NCBI RefSeq assembly: GCF_024713975.1
Contig: NC_091115.1
Span: 4,558,501 to 4,622,500 of the forward strand
DNA from: Paralichthys olivaceus
Taxonomy: Eukaryota > Chordata > Actinopteri > Pleuronectiformes > Paralichthyidae
Direction of reading: 5' to 3'
Length of the DNA stretch: 64,000 nt
In this document: piece by piece, positions 23,137 through 36,700 of the stretch
Layout of the letters: each line of letters begins with the position of its first letter
How positions within the stretch are numbered: the stretch's first letter is position 1
Notes under the pieces: generated by a model
What the model was told of the DNA's origin: nothing
The model's input: only the letters and a program-made list of their open reading frames with translations
The model's database searches: none
Position numbers and translations under genes: made by a program

Positions 23137-26100
23137 CTACTCAGCAGCCGTGAGCTCCTCCAGGTGGTCCTTCCTGTTGGTGAAAACACAGCGAGCAGCA
23201 GAGAGGACCGGGCCGCACTCGGACGGGCTCAGAGTGAAGATAAAGCGGCCGATGCCGGTGTTTGGACAGGGTGCGGTCAGCTGGGACATTTTCACCCCTG
23301 CAGGCAGGGAGCACTTTAAGTCATCCACAATGTGCCCGACGGCTACGCGGATGTAGGCACCGTGGCTCACTACCAGAGCGTGGAGCGCGAGACCCTGCAG
23401 GCCGTCATCGGCCGCACCGACAGAGGCGACGTCCGAGGCGGCAGCTGCCGTCACCTTTGTGGCGTCTCCGGCTGCTAACGCTCCCTCAGAAGCGTCCGAG
23501 CCACACGAGCCATGTTCTTCCAACATTTGCTTGAAAAGGATTTTGAGGAATTTTTGGAATCGCAGCTTCACCTGGAAGCAAGGTGACATTACCCAGAGAT
23601 CAAAAAGATTCCTCAACTGCAGCAGGGTTGAAATTCTGCGTCCGTTACCCGCAAATGACAGGAAGTCATGTTTGATTTCTGTTCGCTGAAGTTTTGCTTC
23701 ATTTTTTTTGGTCATTCTACAAACTGCATATTGAAATTGTTCATCGATAATTCGTCAACATTTTCAATAATTGATTAATTCTCACTTTTCAAGCAAACCT
23801 GCTCAAAATTTGGTTGGTTGGAGTTTTTTTGGGTGAAGATTTACTGCTGGTGATTTTTAAAACTTTTACATAAACTTGAGCTAAATGTGATTATGTGTTA
23901 AATTTGTTTCTTTGAAATGTCATCTAAAACCACAAGCCAGTTTTTCATGCTTGATTAGATTTGACATTCTGAAGATAGATGATTGTTATTCAACAGAAAT
24001 GTAAAAGCCAGTCGGCACCGAGTCTTGCAGCTGATATTGATGTCTGCAAACTTTTAAATGCAATGTCCCAAAATGAACACTGAACGGCGCTGTTGTACAA
24101 GCAACACTCTTCTGTCCTCGAGGTTCTTGGTGCGTTTTCAACCTCGACTGAATCTGAACAGTGAATCGTGACTCACCTGTCCTAAAGTCTCTCCTCCTGG
24201 TGGCGTGTAATCTCCACACGACTGGCCGGCAGCGTTGGCCATGTTCTTCAGATGCTCTTTGGGACGTCCTTCAGCGACACCAAAACTCTGCACGGAAACA
24301 TCGGGTCAGAGCTCATGACAAAAACCGCTGTAGCGATAAAGGTGTAAATCTGTGACATGTACAAGTTGTATGAAGCCAACAAGTCTTACCCTCTCTCTGA
24401 GTAGCGGCTCCAGAACCATCTCCCTGCCAGAACAGTGAGCGTTGTGCCTCATGATGAGCTCAGCAGTCTGATGGAGGAAATGAGAACTGAAGTTCAATGA
24501 CTCAAGACGTCTATATGAGCCAAAAGACTTAAAAAATATTATTTAAACATTGTCAGCATCGGTGAATCACAGCCCACAGACACATGAATGTTCACACAAC
24601 TATTTCATATCTGGAAGTCATTCACAACTGCGTCCTGTTTTTCTTCCCAAATCAGGAGAAAACTACTGTGACGTCTGACTGGTTTCACTGGAGGATTTGT
24701 TCCTGATGGGAAAACCTCAGCATCAGTTCCGATTTAAGACGTAACACACACATTTACAGACAAGCGAGGAGATTTGAAACTCTGACTGTGGCACTGCGGA
24801 GGACTGAGAACCTCCAAATTAACATGCTCTAGGTAGAGTTACCTACCAACTCTGTGGGTGGATTTCTTAAATTAAAATGATGACAGTGCTACAAACATGT
24901 TCTGTTGAAATCACCGTGCATGGAGCCAAATTATCACACAGGAGCTAGTTAAGATATTTGATTGTTTATCAAAAGGAAAATATGGGTGCGGTCTGCCTGC
25001 AGGATACGAGCCAGGTCTGGATTGACTTTACTGAAAAGGTCACTGACGTGAGGCTGTTGCACAACGGTTACATTGAAGTGTCGACTAAATTCTCAGGAAA
25101 GTTTTATCAACACACATGAGACGTTCCAACAATAATGTCTGAAACACGGAAACAAATGCGATGAGTCTGATACATTATCGAATCAACTGTGATTAGAAAA
25201 GGAATCTGAGTTCACATTAGCTGTGACTCATAACAGCAAACTGTTTTTTTACTCTCTGCCATTGGTTGTTTTCACCCCCGTCTGTTTGTTTGTCAGCAGG
25301 ATTACGTAAAATCTACTGAACCGACGTCCATGACACTTGGTGGCAGGATGGAACGTCGGCAACATTGCAAAATAGAATGTTTTTTCCAACTGATTTCCGC
25401 CCCTTAAGACGGGATTTGGGAAATTAAGTCATTATAACTACAGTGTGATTCAAGATTCATGACTTACTCCAAATCACAACAAAGTAGACAAAGAAACGAG
25501 CTTCTGACAAAGACTAGAATAAAATCCACGCACACTCAAAAAACATAATAAAATATGAAACACCTAAATAAGAAGAGCAGAATAATAAATACTAAAATCA
25601 ATGATTTGATTTGGAATGGTTTCACACCCCTAGTTTAAGCACATCACTGGAGGATGCACTGAACTACTGTAGTTCTTGTATTTGTGTTCCGTGTCAAATT
25701 GTTCTTATATACTTTAATTTAATTTGAATTTATTCTCTTCTTTTGTGCATGTATTCATTTTGTACCTGGGCCATTGTAATACCTGCTTGTCCCCCATGGA
25801 GATCAATAAAGAACCTCAGTCAGAATGATCATCGTATAGTCGGAATCTTTCACTCGAGAATGAAGCTTTATAGCAAAGAGGAATAACAATCAGACTTTGG
25901 ATTAATAGGCTGTAAAATAAATCATACTTAGTTTGGGTGTTTTCATGAGAAAATGATAGAATATTACCAGCTTTATTATTTAGGGAGCTACACTACACAC
26001 GGACACATAACACACAGCTTCCTGAGTGACGTGACGGTGTGCGAAAAAATAACAACCAATGCATATTTCTTCCACTGTCTCTTGTGTCATTTGTGATTTC

Positions 26101-27092
26101 CAGATGTCACCTGTTAAAGCCCTGCTGTGTGAGTCTGTCTCACCTGTACAGCTCGTTGTAAGTTACTGGCAAACACATTGTTGAAGGAGATTTCTTTGAG
26201 GTATTTTCCAGCTGCTTCTCCCTGCAGCACACCCGTCTCTGACAGGGAAGTGTCAACACCCTGACCTGAAGGCACAAAGAACAGGTTTGCAGCCTCCTAT
26301 AGAATGTTGGTTGTTAATTTACCTGTGTTTGTCGTCTTTTTGTGGTTTGTACTGTGGTTTTTTTTTTAGCCATCCTCGTGTATCCTACATCTCATTTGGG
26401 ACGTTTTCTATCTCTTTATAGTTGTTTTGTGTCTTCTGGAGGTTTTGAAACACCTCTCAGTGATTCTGTGTCTCCTGTGGAAACTCTCTGCCGAGCTAAC
26501 TCAAGACACTCAAGCTTCTCTGAACCCTGATCTTTAAACCTTCTTCTTCTTCTTCTTACAAACTTGTTTAGCACTTTTTTAATAACATTGTTAAAAGAGG
26601 GCTAGAGAGTTTTATTAAGATGATTGTTGTCACTTTCCACCTGTTCGGGAACTTTCCATGTCAACAGTAACTTGAACCGACCTGTACTTGTGTAACTGTT
26701 CTGACTTGAATGATCATTATCACTGATTTGAATTGTTAATGTGCAGCCTGAGTGACCGGGACGAACATGGGGACGTACCTTGCAGCAGCTTCTCTCTGTT
26801 GTACTGTGTTTCCCCACTGCGGGAAAACAACGTCACTGAATTAGCTCAAACACAAACACACAGTAAGTATTTCCACAGCAAAGCTCTGTCGTGTGGCTGA
26901 GGGACGAGGACTGAGCCCCAGGGAACTACACGCATTCAGCCGCCAAGCTGCTCCAGTTACCGGCCGACAGGTGCGAGATACACGGACACGAAGCAGTTCC
27001 ATCGCGTTCACGTTCCCCGAGGACATTAAAGTAGAATTAAATCAGTGAGCGGTCACTTACTGTCTCACGAGCGTTAAACTGAACGTCAACAT
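23137..27092 (-). CDS. tigara: TIGAR, TP53-induced glycolysis and apoptosis regulator, complete, 6 exons
   Basis: TIGAR is a cytosolic histidine phosphatase of the phosphoglycerate-mutase superfamily. It removes phosphate from fructose-2,6-bisphosphate and related substrates, favouring the pentose phosphate pathway. Exons on the - strand are 27092-27061, 26816-26779, 26265-26144, 24467-24390, 24287-24177 and 23571-23137 (32+38+122+78+111+435 nt), giving 271 aa; human TIGAR has 270. The catalytic R10-H11-G12-E motif is split across exons 1/2 (LTLVRHGETQYNREK), and QGVDTSLSETG follows. The proton-donor Glu is E96 (SFGVAEGRP), then YTPPGGETLGQ, and the second His is H197 in LVVSHGAYI. Between helix KLRFQKFLKILFKQM and H197 lies an Ala/Ser/Asp-rich low-complexity segment (about 148-186) where the mammalian protein also has a variable insert. 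All splice sites are GT-AG. The 'a' suffix follows zebrafish linkage usage and is uncertain. Confidence 0.95.
24468..26143. repeat. tigar intron 3 with two retroposon-like fragments
   Basis: At 25250-25420 lies a + strand copy of a teleost repeat family (CTGTTTGTTTGTCAGCAGGA, then GACACTTGGTGGCAGGATGG and AACATTGCAAAATAGAATGT). The same family recurs in reverse at 63150-63440. At about 25745-25830 a segment ends in CCCCCATGGAGATCAATAAA, which resembles the 3' tail of a LINE or LINE-mobilised element. The rest of the intron shows nothing recognisable. Confidence 0.5.
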
Positions 27093-27240
27093 CTTCTCCT
27101 CCTGTCACTTCCTGCTTCTGTCTTCTTCTTCTACTACTACTACTTCTTCTTCTCCCCCCCCCCCTGATTATTTCCGGTTGGCAAACGATGAATTGGTGCA
27201 TTATCGCCCCCTACCGCTTCAGTGGTTCCTGGCTGGTTCA
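27093..27240 (-). promoter_or_regulatory. tigar 5' UTR and proximal promoter
   Basis: Upstream of the ATG, on the - strand, are a purine-rich GAAGAAG tract (about 27110-27154), a G9-10 run and an ETS-type CCGGAA (27174-27179). I did not find a convincing p53 response element here or in the first intron, although human TIGAR is p53-induced. Confidence 0.4.
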
Positions 27241-28045
27241 ACCGCAAATGACTAAGGTAATAATAAAAACGATAATAAAGAATAATGAAATTAATTATTA
27301 ATAATAAAATCTATATAATTTTGTTCCACCAATGTCATTGTTAATGTGAAGTTTCCTTGCGTTTCCCTTCTATTTAAAATCTAATTTGTTTATCTCATAA
27401 AGTAAATCTTCTCTATATCACGTTATTGGATTGTTTATTAAGTTAACTTGCACCAAACTCTATTAATATTGTTGATGTAGCAATACACATTGGATTACAG
27501 CGAGGATGACAAAACCCAATTCTAACCTGGATTGTTTTAAAATAAATGTATAAGTTACACAATGGAACATTTATATTTACTGGATCAAATGTTATGATCC
27601 ATTTTTATTACCATCGAGTAATTTAAACAGATTAATCAAATTTGATTCCAGGAAAACATACAACTATGATCAAAACCTCTCTGACATTTCTGTAACAGGG
27701 ACATATAATGTAAAAGTAATAATCGTGGCTCTTCGGATGCAGGTCTGTGTCGTGCTTTATTACCACTTATCCATCTTAAGTGGCTTATTCAACCTGTTGT
27801 GGTATGAGATCGCTAAATTAAAGTCACAATGTAAGAGAATAATTAATTCAACAGAGGAGCAGATTCAAGTGTGCAGGACAAAACACCACTCACATGATTT
27901 TAGCCAATTTATTGAGGAGAAATTGTTGAGGTACACTGTGTGGTTGCATGTGGGAACAGTGGGAGTGGAGTTTGGAGAAAAAAACAACCACAATGAACGA
28001 CGACAAAACATTCTTGTGGTTTGAACTTTGACGAAACGGGTACCT
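27241..28045. other. AT-rich intergenic interval between tigar promoter and ccnd2 3' end
   Basis: This is highly AT-rich non-coding DNA. No exon is recognised. A frame at 27725-28024 on the + strand shows no family resemblance. Confidence 0.45.
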
Positions 28046-28063
28046 CAAAACTAAATATTCCAC

Positions 28064-28069
28064 TTTATT
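28064..28069 (-). terminator. Candidate distal polyadenylation signal of ccnd2
   Basis: AATAAA on the - strand is preceded by A/T-rich sequence. It is the last strong signal before the tigar promoter region. Confidence 0.4.
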
Positions 28070-28387
28070 CCAAAACGAATCTGATCTAAACATGCCAATG
28101 AAAACCCAAGCCAAAAAATATTGTTTTAACATACAGCATAGACTGTTTTTTGACTTAGCACCAGATGGATGAAATAACCTTTTGCAAAGTAAAGGCACAT
28201 TTAATTGATCAGTGTAATCTGGCAGTTGATATTCTTTGATTTAAAAGAAGAAGAAAAAGAAGAAGAAGAAGAAGAAGCACCATACTTCCTCTCATCCACA
28301 CAGAGAAAAAAAAAAAAAAAAAGAAAAAAAGTGAAACCCGTCCAACAAACTCAGAGTGAAAACTATGTTGTGTGATACGAAGTGTGA

Positions 28388-28726
28388 TGAGGTAATGATG
28401 AGATGGCCTCTCGCTCTATCTGTCCAAATTAACCTGAGGTACACAAACATTACAAAGAAGCAGCAAGAATATGATAAAATATAAAAAAAAGATACAAATG
28501 AAACAATAAAAAGAATAAAAACATGCTAATCAAAATAGATCGGCAAAACACAAGTACAAGTACTTCCAGTCCCGCACCAAACTGTGTTACGTTCCCTCCG
28601 GTACACAAACAAAACAGAGAAGCAAAAGGAGACGTATACAAAAAATTCATAATATAGCAGCACACAAGTGAATCACAATAAGGCATCTTTGTGTAAGACT
28701 AGAAAAGAAAAAGCTTCATAGCAGCA
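28388..28726 (-). promoter_or_regulatory. Cluster of miR-15/16 and let-7 seed matches in ccnd2 3' UTR
   Basis: On the - strand, TGCTGCTA (8-mer match for the miR-15/16 family) occurs at 28662-28655 and 28726-28719, and TGCTGCT at 28465-28459. TACCTCA (let-7 seed 2-7 plus A) occurs at 28394-28388 and 28441-28435. A further GTGCCTTA (miR-124 8-mer) lies outside the cluster at 30469-30462. Mammalian cyclin D mRNAs are established targets of miR-15/16 and let-7. Activity here is inferred from seed matches only. Confidence 0.5.
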
Positions 28727-30714
28727 AGAGAATCATGTGTATAGTCCGTTTTTGTCACTTTGGAATTATGTTTTACAAATTATACATAAAACATTTAAAA
28801 GCACGAACATTTTGTCTGTTTAAAGCATGTTTTTTTTTTTTTTTTTAAAGGAAAAAAACATTTGGCTTTCGCACAACAACAGAACATGCATGAACACAAT
28901 AAAGAAACTATGTCTGTTCTAATATATAATGAGGATTTCTGCTCTTCAGGGGAAACTGGTTATATACACAAAACTTTCAGACTACGTGAACTCCTTCATA
29001 CCCACGTCTATGATGGAGAGAAGTCACAAAAATGGCAGTTTTAACGTTTCAGTTCAAAGAGCAGTTTTACATACAAAGAACAAAACAATAAGAATAGTTT
29101 GGACACAGAATGTGTTGAACTCTTTAAAAGGCTATTGGAAGGTTTTGGCTATGAATGAACAAAATTTCAAGTAAATAAACGCACTGAATCAAAAAAAATA
29201 ATAATCTAAGTCTACATGTGACTTGGCTTTACGTAGTTTCTATACTATTATACAATGACTGATTATCCTACGTCTACTCACCTGTCGAGGAATAGCTTTC
29301 AAGGAAACGTGCATTACCCCATGGGAATCCAGCCCAGAAAAAAAGAAAATCAAATAACTTAAAAGAAAAACTAAAAAATTTCCAAACAAATTACCCTACT
29401 AACCCACTGAACTCTCCTCAACCACCATCCCCTTACCAATCTTAAGGAGTGTGTTTTAAAAGTGCATCAATATTGTTATAAGTCGCCCACTCTCCATAAA
29501 GTTAAATGGTAAAATGGATAACAGGAGAAACTGCGGCACATCCAAACTGATCCGGCGGACATCACCAGGGATTCTTTTTTTTCCTCCTCCTGTGTGTCAC
29601 TCAAGTATCAGAAACATCATAAAGCTTAAGTTAATTTCCTTGCTCTTTCACGACTTCTGGCATTTTCTCCCCCGTCAACTTTCCACATGCTCGTCATCTT
29701 TCCCCTCCCAAAAAAATCCTCACAACAAACCTTTGGATCTTCACTTGTTTCCTCTCAAACCTGTCAAAACTTTCCAATTCTCCTTGTTTTAACTGGTAAC
29801 GTAACATCACTACAACCTGACTAATGCTAAAACCACATTTTAACTAAAGACTAAAAACTTCTGTCTGCTCTCGAACACCAACATCAGAATGATTAAATGT
29901 AGCCTCGCTGAATCCAACATGTACAGGTACTCACAGTCCTGTCGTGCTCCTCTATGACTTTGGCAGTGAAACCAAAACTTTAACTGATCTCGTCTTCTCT
30001 TTTAACCTTTCGGACATTAGCAACTGCCGCCATCCCATCCCATCCCCCTCCCTCCCTCCCTAACGTCCTTCCCCTGTGAGCGGGCCCAGCCCACTCCTGG
30101 CCAGCACTTTCCAGCATAAATAACGAGCAATGCTACAGGTGCACCCAGTATGAGAGGCGGAGCGGAGCGGCCACCCGCGGGGACGCTCCTCCGCCTGCGC
30201 ATCGACTTCCTTTAAATGCCATGTACTGTATTTTATCAGCATTTCAATCACGCGAGGGAAACCCCAGTAAAACTGTGAATTGATAACTGTTTGCCAAAGA
30301 TGATAAAAGAGTAACATAACTAAATGCTTGCTAAATATATACATTATTTATTATATTTTTTTTTTGCTAGGTTGTATCAAAAGAAATATGTATATTTCAT
30401 ATAATTATGCAATTTTTTTTCAAGTATGAAAATATATTCAGATTTCCATTCTGGGGAAATCTAAGGCACTATCAAGTTTTCAAGAGCTTAAATAGCTTGT
30501 TTGATTAAATGTGGCCCGTACAGCGGGTGAGGAAACACCCAGCCGGGTATGAATGGGGCAAAAGAAGGGGAGAAATTTCTTAGTTTCTAAAAGTTCATAG
30601 ATTGTCACACCATCACTCATGCAGTGACTAGATACTGGCAGCCCCACCCTCTTTCTCACTCCGGCTAGTTCATTGGTGCAACGGGCATGAGTGGTGTGGT
30701 CGACCAACGGCAGT

Positions 30715-33700
30715 TCATAAGTCGACGTCGCGTACATCTGTGGGGGTGCTGGACTGGTCCTGCTGCTCCCTCGCTTTGCTGCCAACTCGGACCCCGTTGT
30801 CCTGCCGGTGCTGCCGGCCCTGCTGCAGGCTGGTGGCCAGCACACGCTCGATTTGCTCCTGGCACGCCCTCAAACAGTCCTGGAACAAAAAGGGGTCAGA
30901 CGTTGTTACGCTTGCACACGTCACCAGCACCTCGGCTTGTGTGTGAATGCTTATAAAGACATTCCAGTAACCTAACAGCCCTGGGAGCATTTCTGTTTAG
31001 CATCTTTTTAACTGTCCAACACAAATGCATCAGTCATTTCCTATAGGTTCCTGTAGATTCAAAGTTTTTAAATGTTTTTCTAAGCTGGTCTCTACGTTGT
31101 ACCCAAAGGAAAATATAAATATAACAGTCCGTACACATATGGATCATTTGTACACCTGCACGCTGACACTCGAGTGCAATGATCTAACAAACAAGTCGTT
31201 GCTTTGGTCACATGCATGGCATACCAGCAGGGAATTATGTTTTTGCAGTAGGTGGTCCTGTCTGCATCATGACCAGAACAATGGGTACCAGTACACGCTG
31301 ATGCCAACAGCACAGAGCAGCGAGCTACACGGTGGGCACAAGAGTGCACGTCTGATGTATGAGTGAAGGGGCACGATAAGGAATGGAGGGTCCTAAAAGA
31401 GCTCTGTGGTCTAAGAGGGAACAGATAAGCGGAGCTGAGACTCTGGATTCCCTCTCTCTACCTCCCCTCCTCCCCTTGGGGTTTACAGCGCGGTCAGTCT
31501 CATGTGGGGGCCTAGAGGAAATGGCTCTGACCTACTGCACCCTGACCCTGTGAGTTTTGGTGTAAAACAGAATATAGGACAGTCGGGCCGGATGTTTTTG
31601 GACAACTTGTCTTGAGAAAGGGGGGATCGTCTCCCCTTTCTACCTCCCCCCTTCGCAGGTCTTGTGTTGGAGATGTGGGAGGTCTGCCTCTCTGAGCCGG
31701 CTGCAGGATTCTTAAAGAATGCACCAAGGCTCGCAAAGAGGCCAGCATTCCTTTGAAATGTACGGATAATTGGAACCCGATGGGCTGCAGTCGGGGTGCC
31801 TGTTGTGACGGCTGGGTTGCGGGGCACTCGTCACCACGGCAACGCAACCACAAGCCAAGAGGCAACCGTGTTGATCGTCTGGCACAGGGACTGGGGCCTT
31901 TTAAGATTTCTGGGCTTATGAAGTGATCCGCTGGTGTCACAAGATACTGTGACACAGAAATCACACACTGGGATAAATATGGTTCATGTAATATTTATTC
32001 AAATTAAATGTGTTGTATTGTATTTCTATTGTACAACACCTGTGAACTGTACTAACTCCATTCAGAGTTTGAAATGCATATTGGTCTATTGTACATCATT
32101 TTATTACAATGGCATGTGTAATTTATGACTTGCACAATGTATTAAAGTCTATAGAGTCCCATTTACAACCATTATATTTATAATAGATCCCCTTTATACA
32201 GTTAACTTTATTCTAATGTATAGTTTATAAATTGTTAAAGGATTTAATAAAGTATTAAAAGTCTAAGGAGACCCATCCAGGCCCATTGAGTTAATAACAC
32301 AGCCCCTGTACAATATAAAGTACAAGTGCAATTTAAATGTGAGAATAGTCAGTATTACACACAAATCAATGATATTATCAACGTCAATGAAAATGACTGT
32401 TCATGAGAACAGCTGAGTCAACTTCATCCTCACTTACTGGAAAAGAGACTCTCCTTTGCTTCATTACGAACATATTCCTCCACCAGGAGGGGCACACGGC
32501 TAAAGTGGAAGCCATGTGAAGAAATTGCATGTGTCCTACCACAAGAATGTGGGCTCTGAGTTTTAAGAAGACATTCCCTCTGCCGCTGCTCTTTATAGCA
32601 GCAGTCTGGCTCCCCAGCCAAGAGCCAGAAACTCGCTCTGCCTCTCTCTCCATGAAAAGTAAATAGCTTCAATCTGCCACTACTGAAGTCATCACTGTTG
32701 TTTACTAAAGGGCCTTTTATGCTGCCGTCATGAGATATTGCAATGATTATAATTTACAATGAATTGCTGTGTGAGAGAGATGACTGCCATGTATAAATCT
32801 CCGTCACTGTGGTACTCACCACCTCTGTGTTGGTGATCTTGGCCAGCAGGTCTGTCAGGTTGTCTCGAGTCAGCCTCTGGTCAGAGCGGTCCAACTGGAG
32901 GCCACATACAGCAGCTCCCATGCTGCCTGTGGCAATCATGGAAGGGGGGTTCATGGCGAGGCGGTCATCTGGTGAAGAAAGAGCATTCATGTGCAATTAG
33001 TAAAGCAGCAGCTTTAGGCCACAGTGACGCACGGAAATTGCATTTGTAACTTTGATACGAAGCGCTGCAAAACTTGACACAGCCCACAGGAAGTGTGAGA
33101 GATGCACGCGAGGTGCAAACATCTGAATCATCCTCAGCTCCGCAGCTAAACCTGACTTTCCCACAGTCTGGATTTCAACAGACGGGGCTGCTACTGGAAC
33201 CTGTGTGGTTTTCTCCATTGAAACTACAGCCCTGATTAGAAAAGCAGAGTAGGAAGCCTCCTACTCGCTGAGAAATGAGTTCCAGGAACGACTCCCTCCA
33301 GTCCATATCGAAGTCGAAAAAGACTTGAACGACAACAGGCCTGGATGGAGGAGGCAGAGGAGGAGCGCAACTCATGGACAAAGCTGGGGGGCTTAATGAT
33401 CTCTGCCCTCACCCCGACAGTTAATTTCAATTTTACAGGGAAACTGCGGAGTTGAATTCGTCAAGTATCTGAACTTAACACAAGGACGTCTCTTTGATAT
33501 ATATATTTAGACAGATAAGGTGATGGCAACAAACAACAGCAACAAACGGTTGCTGTTTGCATTGCAGTTGCATTGTGGGTAATGAAGGCACTAGGGACAG
33601 AGTGAAGAATGAATGGAATTAAAAACAGATATTTCTGTTTCTGCTGCATCAATTTTGGTACTTAAACTATAAACTGTCCATTGTGAAAATGTTATAGAGT

Positions 33701-36700
33701 GAACCACTGCTTACTTCCCTTCAGTAGCTGACCAATAGTGAGTAGGTTTTAGGCTACACCCACACCACTAAGTTTTGAAACCCATCCATGACGTTATGTG
33801 TATCCTGGCGTACTCACTACTCCTACGTTTACAAAGATTTTACTTTGTTTTTTTTAACCAGATTTTTAAGCATCTAAAATTGAAAAATGTGGAAACTCTG
33901 GTGGTTCCATTTTTGGAAAACGTTGCTGCTGCCTTGTCATATGAACTTTTGTAATCGATGATGCAAGTTCTTCTGAAAACAACTCGACGACCATGAATGA
34001 AGGTGAAAGTGGTTAAGGCTTAGTGAAGTACTTCCTCTCAGACTTCAGAGATACTTGTACTGCTAAATTCCTTTGTGAATTACTTTTTAAGCAAAAGTTA
34101 GAGCTGACATGTGACTTCTTTCTTGGGAGTTTCTCCTAACATGGCCAGTTGGAATCTACTTTTAATGGTAAGATGTTTAGTGAGAACAGCCGCTGGTGGT
34201 TTTTCAGCAGTCCTGATCAACACCGATCTCGAAAGGCAGGGAAACGGCAGACACAGCCTATCACATGGTCGCAGCCCAGTGCCACCCATTCTTGGTGGCC
34301 TGTTCGCTTTGATTAAACCCTGGAGAGAAGTCTGCTACACTACGCCCATCTTCTCCTCCAGGGACCAGCTGTCCATAGGAGGAGCTCCTCCATCATAAGA
34401 ATAACATCTCAACTCCATATAAAACTCCAAACATTTACATTACTGCAGAACCACAGCAGGCCTCCTTTTTTTTCCACTGTGGCTGCTTTGTGCTTGGATA
34501 TAACTAGCTGCTTATGAATAGCAGAGGCGACCACTGAAACACACCCAAATATAAAAAAAAATAAGTGTGACACTAAAACTTTGCTGAACAGGGAAAGAAA
34601 CTTATTGAAGGAGCCTATGGTTCCAATAATTATCTCTAGTAAACAAGTAATTGTTGGCAGGATTTCACTGCAATGGCATTTGTGGGGAAGTTTATTGGAC
34701 TAAAGTGACCTTCTTTGTTTTATTTCCTTCATTGAATTAGCTGACAGGAAGTGGCAGATGAAAGTCAGCCTTGTGACCGAGGAGTGCTGCATTGTGTGTG
34801 TATTAGGTGATCCTGCATTGTGTTTCCATCCAGGATATGAAAATATTAGAGGGATTCCTAGTATAGACAAAGGAATGCCATGAAAATTCACCTAGGAAGA
34901 GGCCTAAGGGGACATCTGAGTTTGAGCTCCTCCAGAGTTTATTCTGGACATGAGGCTAGGATGGGAGGAGGAAGGAAGATCACTCGATCACTGACTTTTT
35001 TAACCTGGAAGCTTCTCTGTCAACAAACAACACAGGCAGAGGGACACAGGACTTAAGCTGCACCTGAGTCATCCAGCAAAGTACGTGTGCGCCTGCTGGA
35101 GCAAAAGTTAGAGTATGATAAAATCACTACCATTACCACGTACGTAGCTAATCTAAACACAGCACTTATGGGACTTTTTTCAGGCACTTAGTAGAGAATA
35201 TGGCGATGACCACTTTAAGCAGCTTTTTGCAGCTGCTGAGAAAACCCCTTCGCTACAGGCTGCACAGAGACGATAAAGTGGATAAGGCAGCCCGAGAAGA
35301 AAGAGGTCACAGATGACTCACAATGGGAGAATGTTCGTGTGTGTGGGAATATTCTGGTGGATGTGGCAATAACAAGGCAGTGGAGCGAGCAAGCACACGA
35401 GGCATATGAAATGATATGAGTCAGTGTACCTGTAGCACAGAGGGCGATGAATGTCAGCGTGTGTTTGCGCACCATCGCCAGCTTGTCTTTGGGAAGGGGC
35501 AGCCTGCGTATGATGTGTTCTATAAAATCATTGGGAATGACTGAGGCCATGTTCCACTTCAACTTCCCCAGCACAACAAGTTCCCAGTCCTGAAAGACAC
35601 CAGAAAAAAAGAGATGAGTTAAACAACAGCTTCTAAGCAAAAAAACCTCCCCAGTGTGAGGATTAAATGGCGTGATGCCATGCCTCCATTGACCATGAAA
35701 AGGATCACAGTCCATCTTTATTCCCAGAGGAAATGGCTCTGTAAGAAGAGCAACATTTCTTCGCTTTATCTCTCCTCACTGTATCTTATTATCTGCATGC
35801 CATTCTCATTCCTCGCATCCTTTGTGTTCATATCGCCGGCATGTGACAAGCTTTGCCCTGCTTAGAGGCCCTGCCAATGAGAAAGCTAGCGCCTTCCTTC
35901 CTGTCACAAGCCTCAAACAGCTACCATGAGTTTGCAGTGCACGGGGAGCCGCACAGAGCCGACTCTTCATACAGTCAGTCTCTGCACCAGCAGGAAAGTG
36001 GACACATGAAATTAGTTAATTTCCTTCATGTTAATCAGTTGACAAAAGTTTTAATGCTCCACAGTTTGGTTTTCAGTCATTTAAGTAAGTAGAGCTCAAG
36101 ACTTCAAGGTGTATAAATGTGTAACTCTAAACATGTAAACGTGTATCACAGTTTTCACATCACTTCGAGGTTTGAAGATTTACAAACATGCATCATTATT
36201 TTGAAAATGTAATGTTTATGAACGTCAGAATCAAACAGCGCGGGGGGGGAATTTTAGCACAAAAGTTAGAAAAGTGCATGGACACATTCAGATATTATTA
36301 TCGGAACTAATGACATTTACCCCAAACAGAAAGATAACCAGACGCCCCAGGATTGCCTTGTAAAGATCTTACTCGTAAAAAGAGATTTGAGAAACTATAA
36401 AACTAAATCTTTCCAAACCTTCTATTTTTAAGCATTTATTAGTGCCATTGTTCTATTTTAGTTTCAAGTATTTATTAGTCTCGACTGCTTTCTCTTGTAC
36501 AATGACAATGAAAGATTTATATCCTTTTAAAGTAACACTGTGTACTGAATTTTTTAAAATCATGTCAGATACTCACAAATTTCCATACAGAGCAGCAGAT
36601 TCTGGTGCTGCTGAACTGTTTTACATTAAAAGTGTATATTATTATGTCCACACCATTCATATCAATACACCAGATGTCGATTGCACTATGATGAATAAAT

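Larger units (their letters stand above)
28046..30714 (-). other. Probable long 3' UTR of ccnd2
   Basis: No coding exon lies between the ccnd2 stop codon and an AATAAA at 28069-28064 on the - strand, giving a 3' UTR of about 2.7 kb. Long 3' UTRs are typical of vertebrate CCND2. It contains a GC-rich island (30030-30215), A/T homopolymers and a (GAA)n tract at 28243-28277. An alternative AATAAA lies near 30350, which would give a short isoform of about 0.4 kb. Confidence 0.55.
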
